Position numbers and translations under genes: made by a program. Source: Pseudomonas sp. UFMG81 (GTDB lineage: Bacteria; Pseudomonadota; Gammaproteobacteria; Pseudomonadales; Pseudomonadaceae). From it: a DNA stretch of 64,000 bases. The DNA is taken from positions 114,209 through 178,208 of the forward strand of contig NZ_JACAFQ010000008.1 in assembly GCF_015354575.1 (NCBI RefSeq), given 5' to 3'. Shown here piece by piece: positions 46,909-54,125 of this stretch (within the stretch, counting starts at the first letter, position 1; each line of letters begins with the position of its first letter). The notes beneath the pieces are model-generated. The model was given only the letters and a program-made list of their open reading frames with translations, was not told the DNA's origin and ran no database searches.

Positions 46909-47667
46909 ATGGCCGTCGCCCTCAACACCCTGGTCGAGGAAGCCGAGCGCTATCTTGCCAGCGCGAAGATCCAGGACTACTGCCCCAACGGCCTGCAGGT
47001 CGAGGGGCGCCCCCAGGTCAGCCGCATCGTCAGTGGCGTGACCGCCAGCCAGGCGCTGCTGGACGCGGCGGTCGAGGCCGAGGCCGACCTGATCCTGGTA
47101 CACCATGGTTACTTCTGGAAGGGCGAGAACCCTTGCATCACCGGTATGAAGCAGCGCCGCCTGAAAACCTTGCTCAAGCACGATATCAGCCTGTTGGCCT
47201 ACCACCTGCCGCTGGATGTGCACCCGGAGGTGGGCAACAACGTGCAGCTGGCGCGCCAGCTGGACATCACCGTCGAAGGCCCGCTGGACCCGAGCAACCC
47301 CAAGGTGGTCGGCCTGGTCGGCTCGCTCGCCGAGCCGCTGTCGGCGCGTGATTTTGCACGCCGTGTGCAGGAGGTCATGGGCCGTGAGCCGCTGGTGATC
47401 GAGGGCGAGCGGATGATCAGCCGGGTGGGTTGGTGCACCGGTGGCGGCCAGGGTTACATCGACACCGCTATCGCCGCCGGGGTGGACCTGTTCCTCAGTG
47501 GCGAGGCCTCCGAGCAGACGTTCCACAGTGCGCGCGAGAACGGCATCAGCTTCATCGCCGCCGGGCACCACGCCACCGAGCGCTATGGTGTGCAGGCGTT
47601 GGGTGACTACCTGGCGCGGCGCTTTGCCCTGGAGCATCTGTTCATCGATTGCCCGAATCCGATCTGA
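46909..47667 (+). CDS. NIF3/YbgI-family dinuclear metal-centre protein
   Basis: A 252-residue protein of the NIF3 (DUF34) family, hexameric with a two-metal site. Metal ligands are visible: LILVHHGYFWKG, the DVHPE segment and AGHHATERYG near the C-terminus. GAGGAG lies about 7 bases before the ATG at 46909. Many family members are called GTP cyclohydrolase I type 2, but YbgI's physiological role is unsettled and I would not assign a reaction. Separated from cysD by a REP doublet and about 150 bases. Confidence 0.92.
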   Translation: MAVALNTLVEEAERYLASAKIQDYCPNGLQVEGRPQVSRIVSGVTASQALLDAAVEAEADLILVHHGYFWKGENPCITGMKQRRLKTLLKHDISLLAYHLPLDVHPEVGNNVQLARQLDITVEGPLDPSNPKVVGLVGSLAEPLSARDFARRVQEVMGREPLVIEGERMISRVGWCTGGGQGYIDTAIAAGVDLFLSGEASEQTFHSARENGISFIAAGHHATERYGVQALGDYLARRFALEHLFIDCPNPI

Positions 47668-47688
47668 CCATTGCCATAGCGCGGTCTC

Positions 47689-47803
47689 TGTAGGAGCGGC
47701 CTTGTGTCGCGAAAGGGGCGCGAAGCGGCCCCGGCAATCTCTGCATCATCCCGAAATCTGGGGTCGCTGCGCGCCCCTTTCGCGACACAAGGCCGCTCCT
47801 ACA
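47689..47803. repeat. REP doublet, type B
   Basis: TGTAGGAGCGGCCTTGTGTC at the left and its complement (GACACAAGGCCGCTCCTACA) at the right around a ~55-base spacer. It lies upstream of cysD and leaves about 150 bases for the cysD promoter. Confidence 0.93.
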
Positions 47804-47953
47804 ATGACGCGGCGTAAATGCCCAAACCCCCAGTCATATCGTTAGATTGTTTCGATCTAGTGGGCCGCCTAAATAGAATCAGGCGCTGTGATAAAGTGGC
47901 TCGCTCGAACACGGCCCGCAGGCCGTCCATAAGATCGTTTTTCGTGAGTAGCC

Positions 47954-48871
47954 ATGGTCGACAATCTGACGCACTTGAAACAGCTGGAGGCGGAGAGCAT
48001 CCACATCATCCGCGAGGTGGCCGCCGAGTTCGACAACCCGGTGATGCTGTACTCGATCGGCAAGGATTCCGCGGTCATGCTGCACCTGGCGCGCAAGGCC
48101 TTTTTCCCAGGCAAGCTGCCGTTTCCGGTGATGCACGTCGACACCCAGTGGAAATTCCAGGAGATGTACAGCTTCCGCGACAAGATGGTCGAGGAGATGG
48201 GCCTGGAACTGATCACCCACGTCAACCCCGAGGGTGTGGCGCAGGGCATCAACCCGTTCACCCATGGCAGCTCCAAGCACACCGACATCATGAAGACCCA
48301 GGGCCTGAAGCAGGCGCTGGACAAGCATGGCTTCGACGCCGCCTTCGGTGGCGCGCGCCGCGACGAAGAGAAGTCGCGGGCCAAAGAACGCGTGTACTCG
48401 TTCCGTGACAGCAAGCACCGCTGGGACCCGAAGAACCAACGCCCCGAGCTGTGGAACATCTACAACGGCAAGGTCAACAAGGGCGAGTCGATCCGCGTGT
48501 TCCCGCTGTCCAACTGGACCGAGCTGGACATCTGGCAGTACATCTACCTCGAAGGTATCCCGATCGTGCCGCTGTACTTCGCCGCCGAGCGCGAAGTGAT
48601 CGAGAAGAACGGCACCCTGATCATGATCGACGACGAGCGCATCCTCGAGCACCTCAGCGATGAGGAGAAGGCGCGCATCGTCAAGAAGAAGGTGCGTTTC
48701 CGTACCCTGGGCTGCTACCCGTTGACGGGTGCGGTCGAGTCCGAAGCCGAGACCCTGACGGACATCATTCAGGAAATGCTCCTGACCCGGACGTCCGAGC
48801 GCCAGGGCCGTGTCATCGATCACGATGGTGCAGGCTCGATGGAAGACAAAAAACGCCAAGGCTACTTCTAA
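47954..48871 (+). CDS. cysD: Sulfate adenylyltransferase small subunit
   Basis: A 305-residue PAPS-reductase-like ATP-PPase that adenylates sulfate to APS with CysN driving the reaction by GTP hydrolysis. Motifs are [18 protein letters not shown] (PP-loop, SxGKDS), [20 protein letters not shown] and [15 protein letters not shown]. The C-terminus ends KKRQGYF, the family tail. 15 bases before cysNC. Assimilatory sulfate route; expected CysB control, though I could not pick out a certain CysB site in the ~150-base upstream region. Confidence 0.97.
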   Translation: MVDNLTHLKQLEAESIHIIREVAAEFDNPVMLYSIGKDSAVMLHLARKAFFPGKLPFPVMHVDTQWKFQEMYSFRDKMVEEMGLELITHVNPEGVAQGINPFTHGSSKHTDIMKTQGLKQALDKHGFDAAFGGARRDEEKSRAKERVYSFRDSKHRWDPKNQRPELWNIYNGKVNKGESIRVFPLSNWTELDIWQYIYLEGIPIVPLYFAAEREVIEKNGTLIMIDDERILEHLSDEEKARIVKKKVRFRTLGCYPLTGAVESEAETLTDIIQEMLLTRTSERQGRVIDHDGAGSMEDKKRQGYF

Positions 48872-48886
48872 TTTCAGGGTTTCGTC

Positions 48887-50788
48887 ATGTCGCACCAATC
48901 TGATCTGATCAGCGAGGACATCCTCGCCTACCTGGCCCAGCACGAACGCAAGGAACTGCTGCGCTTCCTGACTTGCGGCAACGTGGACGACGGCAAGAGC
49001 ACCCTGATCGGGCGCCTGCTGCACGACTCGAAGATGATCTACGAGGACCACCTCGAGGCCATCACCCGCGATTCGAAAAAATCCGGCACCACCGGCGAAG
49101 AGGTCGACCTGGCGCTGCTGGTGGATGGCCTGCAGGCCGAGCGCGAGCAGGGCATCACCATCGATGTCGCCTACCGCTATTTCTCCACCGCCAAGCGCAA
49201 GTTCATCATCGCCGACACCCCGGGCCACGAGCAGTACACCCGCAACATGGCCACCGGCGCGTCCACCTGCGACCTGGCGATCATCCTGGTCGATGCCCGC
49301 TACGGCGTGCAGACGCAAACCCGCCGGCACAGCTACATCGCCTCGCTGCTGGGCATCAAGCACATCGTCGTCGCGGTCAACAAGATGGACCTCAAGGGCT
49401 TCGACGAGCAGGTGTTCGAGTCGATCAAGGCCGATTACCTGAAGTTCGCCGAGAGCATCAACCTCAAACCGTCGAGCCTGCACTTCGTGCCGATGTCGGC
49501 GCTCAAGGGCGACAACGTGGTCAACCGCAGCGAGCAGTCGCCGTGGTACACCGGCCCGGTGCTGATGGAGATTCTCGAGTCCGTCGAGATCGCCGCCGAC
49601 CGCAATGTCACCGACCTGCGGTTCCCGGTGCAGTACGTCAACCGCCCGAACCTGAACTTCCGCGGCTTTGCCGGCACCATCGCCGGTGGCGTGGTGCACA
49701 AGGGCGATGAGATCGTGGTGCTGCCGTCGGGCAAGAGCAGCCGGGTCAAGTCCATCGTCACCTACGAAGGTGAGCTGGAGAACGCCGGCCCCGGCCAGGC
49801 CGTGACCCTGACCATGGAAGACGAGATCGACATCTCCCGTGGCGACCTGCTGGTGCATGCCGACAACGTGCCGCAGGTGACCGACCAGTTCGACGCCATG
49901 CTGGTGTGGATGGCCGAGGAGCCGATGCTCCCGGGCAAGAAATACGACATCAAGCGCGCCACCAGCTATGTGCCGGGCTCGATTGCCAGCATCACCCACA
50001 AGGTCGATGTGAACACCCTGGAGCAGGGCGCCGCCAGCGCGCTGCAGCTGAACGAGATCGGCCGGGTCAAGGTGGCGCTGGACAGTGCCATTGCCCTGGA
50101 CGGCTACGACAGCAACCGCACCACCGGTGCGTTCATCGTCATCGACCGCCTGACCAACGGCACCGTTGGCGCCGGCATGATCATCGCCCCGCCGGTACTG
50201 CCCCACGGCAGCACCGGCCAGCATGGCAAGGCCGCCCACGTGTCCACCGAAGAGCGCGCCCTGCGCTTCGGCCAGCAGCCGGCTACCGTGCTGTTCAGCG
50301 GCCTGTCCGGCGCCGGCAAGAGCACCTTGGCCTATGCGGTGGAGCGCAAGCTGTTCGACATGGGCCGTGCGGTCTATGTGCTCGATGGCCAGAACCTGCG
50401 CCACGACCTGAACAAGGGCCTGCCACAGGACCGCGCCGGGCGCACCGAGAACTGGCGCCGCGCCGCCCATGTGGCGCGCCAGTTCAACGAAGCCGGCCTG
50501 CTGACATTGGCCGCGTTCGTTGCGCCGGATGCCGAAGGCCGCGAACAGGCCAAGGCGCTGATCGGCAAGGAGCGCTTGGTGACGGTCTACGTCCAGGCTT
50601 CGCCGCTGGCTTGCCGCGAGCGGGACCCGCAGGGGTTGTATGCTGCGGGCGGCGACAACATTCCGGGCGAGAGCTTCCCGTTCGACGTGCCGTTGGATGC
50701 GGACCTGGTGATCGACACCCAGTCGGTCAGCGTGGATGAAGGCGTGAAGTTGGTGCTGGATGTGTTGCGTCAGCGTGGCGCGATCTGA
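48887..50788 (+). CDS. cysNC: Fused sulfate adenylyltransferase GTPase subunit / APS kinase
   Basis: A 633-residue bifunctional protein. The N-terminal EF-Tu-like GTPase (CysN) has GNVDDGKST at 31-39, [11 protein letters not shown] and NKMD. The C-terminal APS kinase (CysC) has GLSGAGKST at 472-480 and RHDLNKGL. It activates APS synthesis and then phosphorylates APS to PAPS. The fusion is common in pseudomonads. A strong terminator follows, part of which has been duplicated in tandem. Confidence 0.97.
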   Translation: MSHQSDLISEDILAYLAQHERKELLRFLTCGNVDDGKSTLIGRLLHDSKMIYEDHLEAITRDSKKSGTTGEEVDLALLVDGLQAEREQGITIDVAYRYFSTAKRKFIIADTPGHEQYTRNMATGASTCDLAIILVDARYGVQTQTRRHSYIASLLGIKHIVVAVNKMDLKGFDEQVFESIKADYLKFAESINLKPSSLHFVPMSALKGDNVVNRSEQSPWYTGPVLMEILESVEIAADRNVTDLRFPVQYVNRPNLNFRGFAGTIAGGVVHKGDEIVVLPSGKSSRVKSIVTYEGELENAGPGQAVTLTMEDEIDISRGDLLVHADNVPQVTDQFDAMLVWMAEEPMLPGKKYDIKRATSYVPGSIASITHKVDVNTLEQGAASALQLNEIGRVKVALDSAIALDGYDSNRTTGAFIVIDRLTNGTVGAGMIIAPPVLPHGSTGQHGKAAHVSTEERALRFGQQPATVLFSGLSGAGKSTLAYAVERKLFDMGRAVYVLDGQNLRHDLNKGLPQDRAGRTENWRRAAHVARQFNEAGLLTLAAFVAPDAEGREQAKALIGKERLVTVYVQASPLACRERDPQGLYAAGGDNIPGESFPFDVPLDADLVIDTQSVSVDEGVKLVLDVLRQRGAI

Positions 50789-50804
50789 GTGATCGCTTGA
50801 TGTG

Positions 50805-50831
50805 AAAAACCCCGCTTCGGCGGGGTTTTTT
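50805..50831 (+). terminator. Rho-independent terminator of cysD-cysNC
   Basis: AAAAACCCCGC-TTCG-GCGGGGTTTTTT, an 11-bp stem with a stable UUCG loop and a T-run, 17 bases after the cysNC stop. A shortened copy of it recurs at 50946-50966. Confidence 0.93.
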
Positions 50832-51080
50832 GTTTGTGTCTGGCGATAGGCGCGGTTGTTGCGGGTAGGTGCCTGCCGAGGGTTCTGCAGTGCTCTTGAG
50901 ATCGAGCGCCTGCCGGGGGGCCTGCTGTGCTCTTGAGATCGAGCGCCCGCTTCGGCGGGGTTTTTTGTTTGTGTCTGGCGATAGGCGCGGTTGTTGCGGG
51001 TAGGTGCCTGCCGAGGGTTCTGCAGTGCTCTTGAGATCGAGCGCCTGCCGGGGGGCCTGCTGTGCTCTTGAGATCGAGCG
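50811..51080. repeat. Perfect 135-bp tandem duplication (two units)
   Basis: Bases 50811-50945 and 50946-51080 are identical by eye. Each unit starts with the right part of the cysNC terminator (CCCGCTTCGGCGGGGTTTTT) and ends with TGCTCTTGAGATCGAGCG, a sequence that also occurs once inside each unit (50891, 50928, 51026, 51063). The last copy runs directly into the 253-bp element, whose left end shares it. Confidence 0.93.
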
Positions 51081-51323
51081 CCGCCCGCGCGGCGCATCGC
51101 TGGCAAGCCAGCTCCCACATCTGTTTCGGGCCAATCCATCCTGTGAGGTCTCCACTGTCCGCTTTGGTGCATGTCTTAAGTCATGTGGGGCGGCGCAAGC
51201 ATCCACGCAGAAACTGCGTCGTACAAACAGGGCGGACAGTGGAGATGGACTAGGAATAACTGGCCCGAAACAGATGTGGGAGCTGGCTTGCCAGCGATGC
51301 GCCGCGCGGGCGGCGCTCGATCT
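51071..51323. repeat. 253-bp inverted-repeat element, copy 2
   Basis: 63-bp perfect terminal inverted repeats (51071-51133 and 51261-51323), nearly identical to those of copy 1 at 31282-31534, with a 127-bp interior that aligns ungapped. This copy has an additional perfect 14-bp inner inverted repeat (51149-51162 with 51232-51245). No ORF of interest. Its left end overlaps the end of the 135-bp tandem repeat. Confidence 0.87.
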
Positions 51324-51675
51324 CAAGCGCGCTGCAAGGCTTTCGTCCAGCGCCTGGACGCCCTGATGCAATAGTCGCTATGGCCCCAGAAAACGCTGGA
51401 CCCAAAGGTTACCTCTGCTGAATTTCCTACCCAGAAATCAAGACTTGCCCTATTCCCTGTAGTCCATTTCCCAAACATACTCCTCACCCCTTTCAAGCCA
51501 TTGCGGTGCTCTGGGTTGGCCTCTAGTCTCGGGCGGTCGCTGCAAAATCAGCGATCGGCTTTGACAGGCCGCTGAGAACTTAAGCATGGCTGTCGCGTTA
51601 TGGCGGTTGTGCGTGGGGCACCTCACCCTTTGTTTGACAGCAGGTGGTGGTGGCCTTATTCGAGAGAACCCTACC
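51324..51675. other. Leader region of the DUF6124/DUF3077 gene pair
   Basis: About 350 bases without a convincing gene. It contains a stem-loop at 51534-51557 and GC-rich segments (GCGGTTGTGCGTGGGGCACC) just before the first gene. Only a weak GAGAG precedes the start codon, so the leader could have a regulatory role. Confidence 0.5.
51534..51557 (+). promoter_or_regulatory. Stem-loop in the leader of the DUF6124/DUF3077 pair
   Basis: CGGTCGCTG-CAAAAT-CAGCGATCG forms a 9-bp stem (one G-U pair). It is not followed by a T-run, so it is not an ordinary terminator. It may be part of a structured 5' leader or a dispersed repeat. Confidence 0.5.
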
Positions 51676-51918
51676 ATGCTCAAGATCGTCCCCGATCCAC
51701 CCCACAACCATCATTCCCTTGAAGACACCCTGATCCAGGCCACCGAGTACGCCTTGTGCGCCGTGACCGTGGCCCACCAGGCGGTGCTGTTGCAGCCCAA
51801 ATCCCCGGCTTCGATCCTGATGCTGGCGTCGATGCATGAGATCGAGTCGCTGCGGGTGCTGCTCGAATCGGCATTGATCCAGGTGCAGATGCCGGCCCAG
51901 GCCGGGGCGTTGCACTAG
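51676..51918 (+). CDS. Small DUF6124-like protein
   Basis: An 80-residue cytoplasmic protein starting MLKIVPDPPHNHHSLEDT, the N-terminal style of Pseudomonas DUF6124 proteins, followed by a helical part (LIQATEYALCAVTVAHQAVL and MHEIESLRVLLESALIQVQ). Function unknown. The start ATG at 51676 fits the family opening, although the ribosome-binding site is weak (GAGAG). It is followed after 28 bases by a DUF3077 gene, a recurrent pairing in this genus as I recall. The family call is tentative. Confidence 0.7.
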   Translation: MLKIVPDPPHNHHSLEDTLIQATEYALCAVTVAHQAVLLQPKSPASILMLASMHEIESLRVLLESALIQVQMPAQAGALH

Positions 51919-51946
51919 ACAACGAACATTTCAGGGAGCTATCACG

Positions 51947-52210
51947 ATGACGACAGACAACATAAAAACCACCGCGGGCAAGACCAAGTTCTACCAGGGC
52001 GAGGGCATGACTGCCCCGCTGTTCTGCATCGAACCTGGCATCCCTTGCCAGCATGCCCGCGATCAAGCCTCGGAGCTGATGGGCTGCGTGCGCGACCTGA
52101 CCATCGCCGGGATCATGGAGGAGAAGCCGCAGTTGCTCTGGGCCTCTTATTACTTGAGCGCGTTGGCCAAGGCGCTGATGGATGATGCCGAGCTTGGCAT
52201 GAGGCATTGA
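51947..52210 (+). CDS. DUF3077 family small protein
   Basis: An 87-residue cytoplasmic protein recognised by its conserved centre, FYQGEGMTAPLFCIEPGIPC, and the helical C-terminus LWASYYLSALAKALMDDAE. DUF3077 is nearly restricted to Pseudomonas and its role is unknown. Three Cys residues (near 37, 46 and 61) may matter. GGGAG lies 9 bases before the ATG. Probably co-transcribed with the preceding small gene; a REP doublet follows the stop. Confidence 0.8.
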   Translation: MTTDNIKTTAGKTKFYQGEGMTAPLFCIEPGIPCQHARDQASELMGCVRDLTIAGIMEEKPQLLWASYYLSALAKALMDDAELGMRH

Positions 52211-52216
52211 GCCCTT

Positions 52217-52280
52217 TCGCCGGCAAGCCGGCTCCCACAAGGTTCGGCGCAGTTCATGTGGGAGCCGGCTTGCCGGCGAT
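52217..52280. repeat. REP doublet, type C
   Basis: TCGCCGGCAAGCCGGCTCCC and its complement between the convergent DUF3077 and mdeR genes. Confidence 0.92.
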
Positions 52281-52297
52281 GGGGCCGCCTAGCGCCC

Positions 52298-52777
52298 CTA
52301 GATATGCTGCTCCGACACCGGAATCACCCGCCGCTCCTTCACCGCCTTGTACGAAAAGCTCGAATAGATTTCCTTCACCCCCGGCAACCGCTGCAGCACT
52401 TCGCGGGTGAATTCGCCGAACGACTCCAGATCCCGCGCCAGGATTTCCAACAAGAAGTCATAGCGCCCGGAAATGTTGTGGCAGGCGACGATCTCGGGGA
52501 TCTCCATCAAGCGTCGTTCGAACGCCAAGGCTATCTCCTTGGTATGCGAGTCCATCATGATGCTGACGAAGGCGGTTACCCCGAAGCCCAGCGACTTGGG
52601 CGAAAGGATGGCCTGGTAGCCGGTGATGTAGCCGTTGTCCTCCAACAGCTTGACCCGTCGCCAGCAGGGCGAGGTGGTCAGCGCGACCTGGTCGGCGAGT
52701 TCGGACACGGTCAGGCGGGCGTTGTCCTGCAGGGCGGCTAGCAGGGCGCGGTCGGTGCGGTCGAGTGACGAAGGCAT
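52298..52777 (-). CDS. mdeR: Lrp/AsnC-family regulator of methionine degradation
   Basis: A 159-residue Lrp-type regulator: N-terminal HTH (LTVSELADQVALTTSPCWRR, residues ~22-41) and a RAM effector-binding domain (FVSIMMDSHTKEIALAFERR onward, with VACHNISGRYDFLLEI). It is divergent from mdeA with a 127-base gap holding a nested palindrome. In P. putida the equivalent mdeR is required for expression of mdeAB, probably sensing methionine. Confidence 0.92.
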   Translation of the reverse strand: MPSSLDRTDRALLAALQDNARLTVSELADQVALTTSPCWRRVKLLEDNGYITGYQAILSPKSLGFGVTAFVSIMMDSHTKEIALAFERRLMEIPEIVACHNISGRYDFLLEILARDLESFGEFTREVLQRLPGVKEIYSSFSYKAVKERRVIPVSEQHI

Positions 52778-52812
52778 GGTTTGCCCTCCAGCTTTTGTAT
52801 TTATTGTTTTTC

Positions 52813-52849
52813 TTCCAATCAGGGCCCATAACCGTGGGCCAATTTGGAA
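52813..52849. promoter_or_regulatory. Nested palindrome in the mdeR-mdeA intergenic region
   Basis: TTCCAA-tcag-GGCCCA-taaccg-TGGGCC-aat-TTGGAA: two inverted repeats sharing one centre. It lies 36 bases from the mdeR start and 55 bases from mdeA. The best candidate for the MdeR operator. Confidence 0.65.
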
Positions 52850-52904
52850 AATGTGCAGCAGCTCGGTGGCATAAGCTTATAGCAAACCACACGAGGCTGT
52901 TGCC

Positions 52905-54101
52905 ATGCGCGACTCCAATAACAACACCGGTTTTTCCACGCGGGCCATCCATTACGGATACGACCCGCTGTCCCACGGCGGCGCACTGGTGCCGCCGGTC
53001 TACCAGACCGCTACCTTCGCTTTCCCTACCGTCGAGTACGGCGCCGCCTGCTTTGCCGGGGAGGAGGGCGGGCACTTCTACAGCCGTATTTCCAACCCCA
53101 CCCTGGCCTTGCTGGAACACCGCATGGCGTCGCTCGAAGGCGGCGAGGCCGGGCTGGCGCTGGCCTCGGGCATGGGGGCGATCACCTCCACCCTGTGGAC
53201 CCTGCTACGCCCAGGTGACGAGTTGATCGTCGGCCGCACCCTGTACGGCTGCACCTTCGCCTACCTGCACCACGGCATCGGTGAGTTCGGGGTGAAGATC
53301 CAGCATGTCGACCTCAACGACCCTCAGGCGCTTAAAGCAGCAATCACGCCCAAAACGCGGATGATCTACTTCGAAACCCCGGCCAACCCCAACATGCAAC
53401 TGGTGGATATTGCCGCAGTGGCCGACGCGGTGCGTGGCCACGACATCAGCATCGTGGTCGACAATACTTACTGCACCCCGTATTTGCAGCGCCCGCTGGA
53501 ATTGGGCGCCGACCTGGTGGTGCATTCGGCCACCAAATACCTGTCCGGCCATGGCGACATCACCGCCGGCCTGGTGGTGGGGCGCAAGGCGTTGGTCGAT
53601 CGCATTCGCCTGCAAGGGCTCAAGGACATGACCGGCGCGGTGCTTTCGCCCCACGACGCCTCGCTGCTGATGCGTGGCATGAAAACCCTGGCCCTGCGTC
53701 TGGACCGGCACTGCGCCAATGCGCAGCGGTTGGCCGAGCACCTGGCCCGCCAGCCGCAGGTCGAGCTGATCCACTACCCGGGCCTGCCGTCGTTCCCTCA
53801 GTACGCGCTGGCACAACGGCAGATGCGCCTGCCAGGCGGGATGATCGCCTTCGAGCTCAAGGGCGGTATCGAAGCCGGGCGTCGGTTCATGAACGCCTTG
53901 CAGCTGTTCAGCCGGGCGGTGAGCCTGGGTGACGCCGAGTCGCTGGCCCAGCACCCGGCGAGCATGACCCACTCCAGCTACACCCCGCAGGAGCGGGCGC
54001 ACCATGGTATCTCCGAGGGGCTGGTGCGGTTGTCGGTGGGGCTGGAGGACATCGACGACCTGCTGGCCGATATCGACCAGGCCCTGAAGGCCTGTGCCTG
54101 A
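52905..54101 (+). CDS. mdeA: L-methionine gamma-lyase
   Basis: A 398-residue PLP enzyme that splits methionine into methanethiol, ammonia and 2-oxobutyrate. It matches P. putida MdeA in length and nearly throughout in sequence. PLP-Lys211 is in SATKYLSGHGD, and Tyr114 and Cys116 are in RTLYGCTFAY; Cys116 marks methionine gamma-lyases as opposed to cystathionine enzymes. ALASGMGAITST and the N-terminal RAIHYGYDPLSHGGALVPP are also typical. Divergent from mdeR, 24 bases before mdeB. Confidence 0.97.
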   Translation: MRDSNNNTGFSTRAIHYGYDPLSHGGALVPPVYQTATFAFPTVEYGAACFAGEEGGHFYSRISNPTLALLEHRMASLEGGEAGLALASGMGAITSTLWTLLRPGDELIVGRTLYGCTFAYLHHGIGEFGVKIQHVDLNDPQALKAAITPKTRMIYFETPANPNMQLVDIAAVADAVRGHDISIVVDNTYCTPYLQRPLELGADLVVHSATKYLSGHGDITAGLVVGRKALVDRIRLQGLKDMTGAVLSPHDASLLMRGMKTLALRLDRHCANAQRLAEHLARQPQVELIHYPGLPSFPQYALAQRQMRLPGGMIAFELKGGIEAGRRFMNALQLFSRAVSLGDAESLAQHPASMTHSSYTPQERAHHGISEGLVRLSVGLEDIDDLLADIDQALKACA

Positions 54102-54125
54102 ACTGCCACGGACGAGGCTTGCGCA

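Noticed and set aside
47879..51172. Open frame of about 1100 codons on the minus strand across cysD and cysNC
   Set aside because: Antisense shadow; part of it even translates the 135-bp tandem repeat and REP-like DNA.
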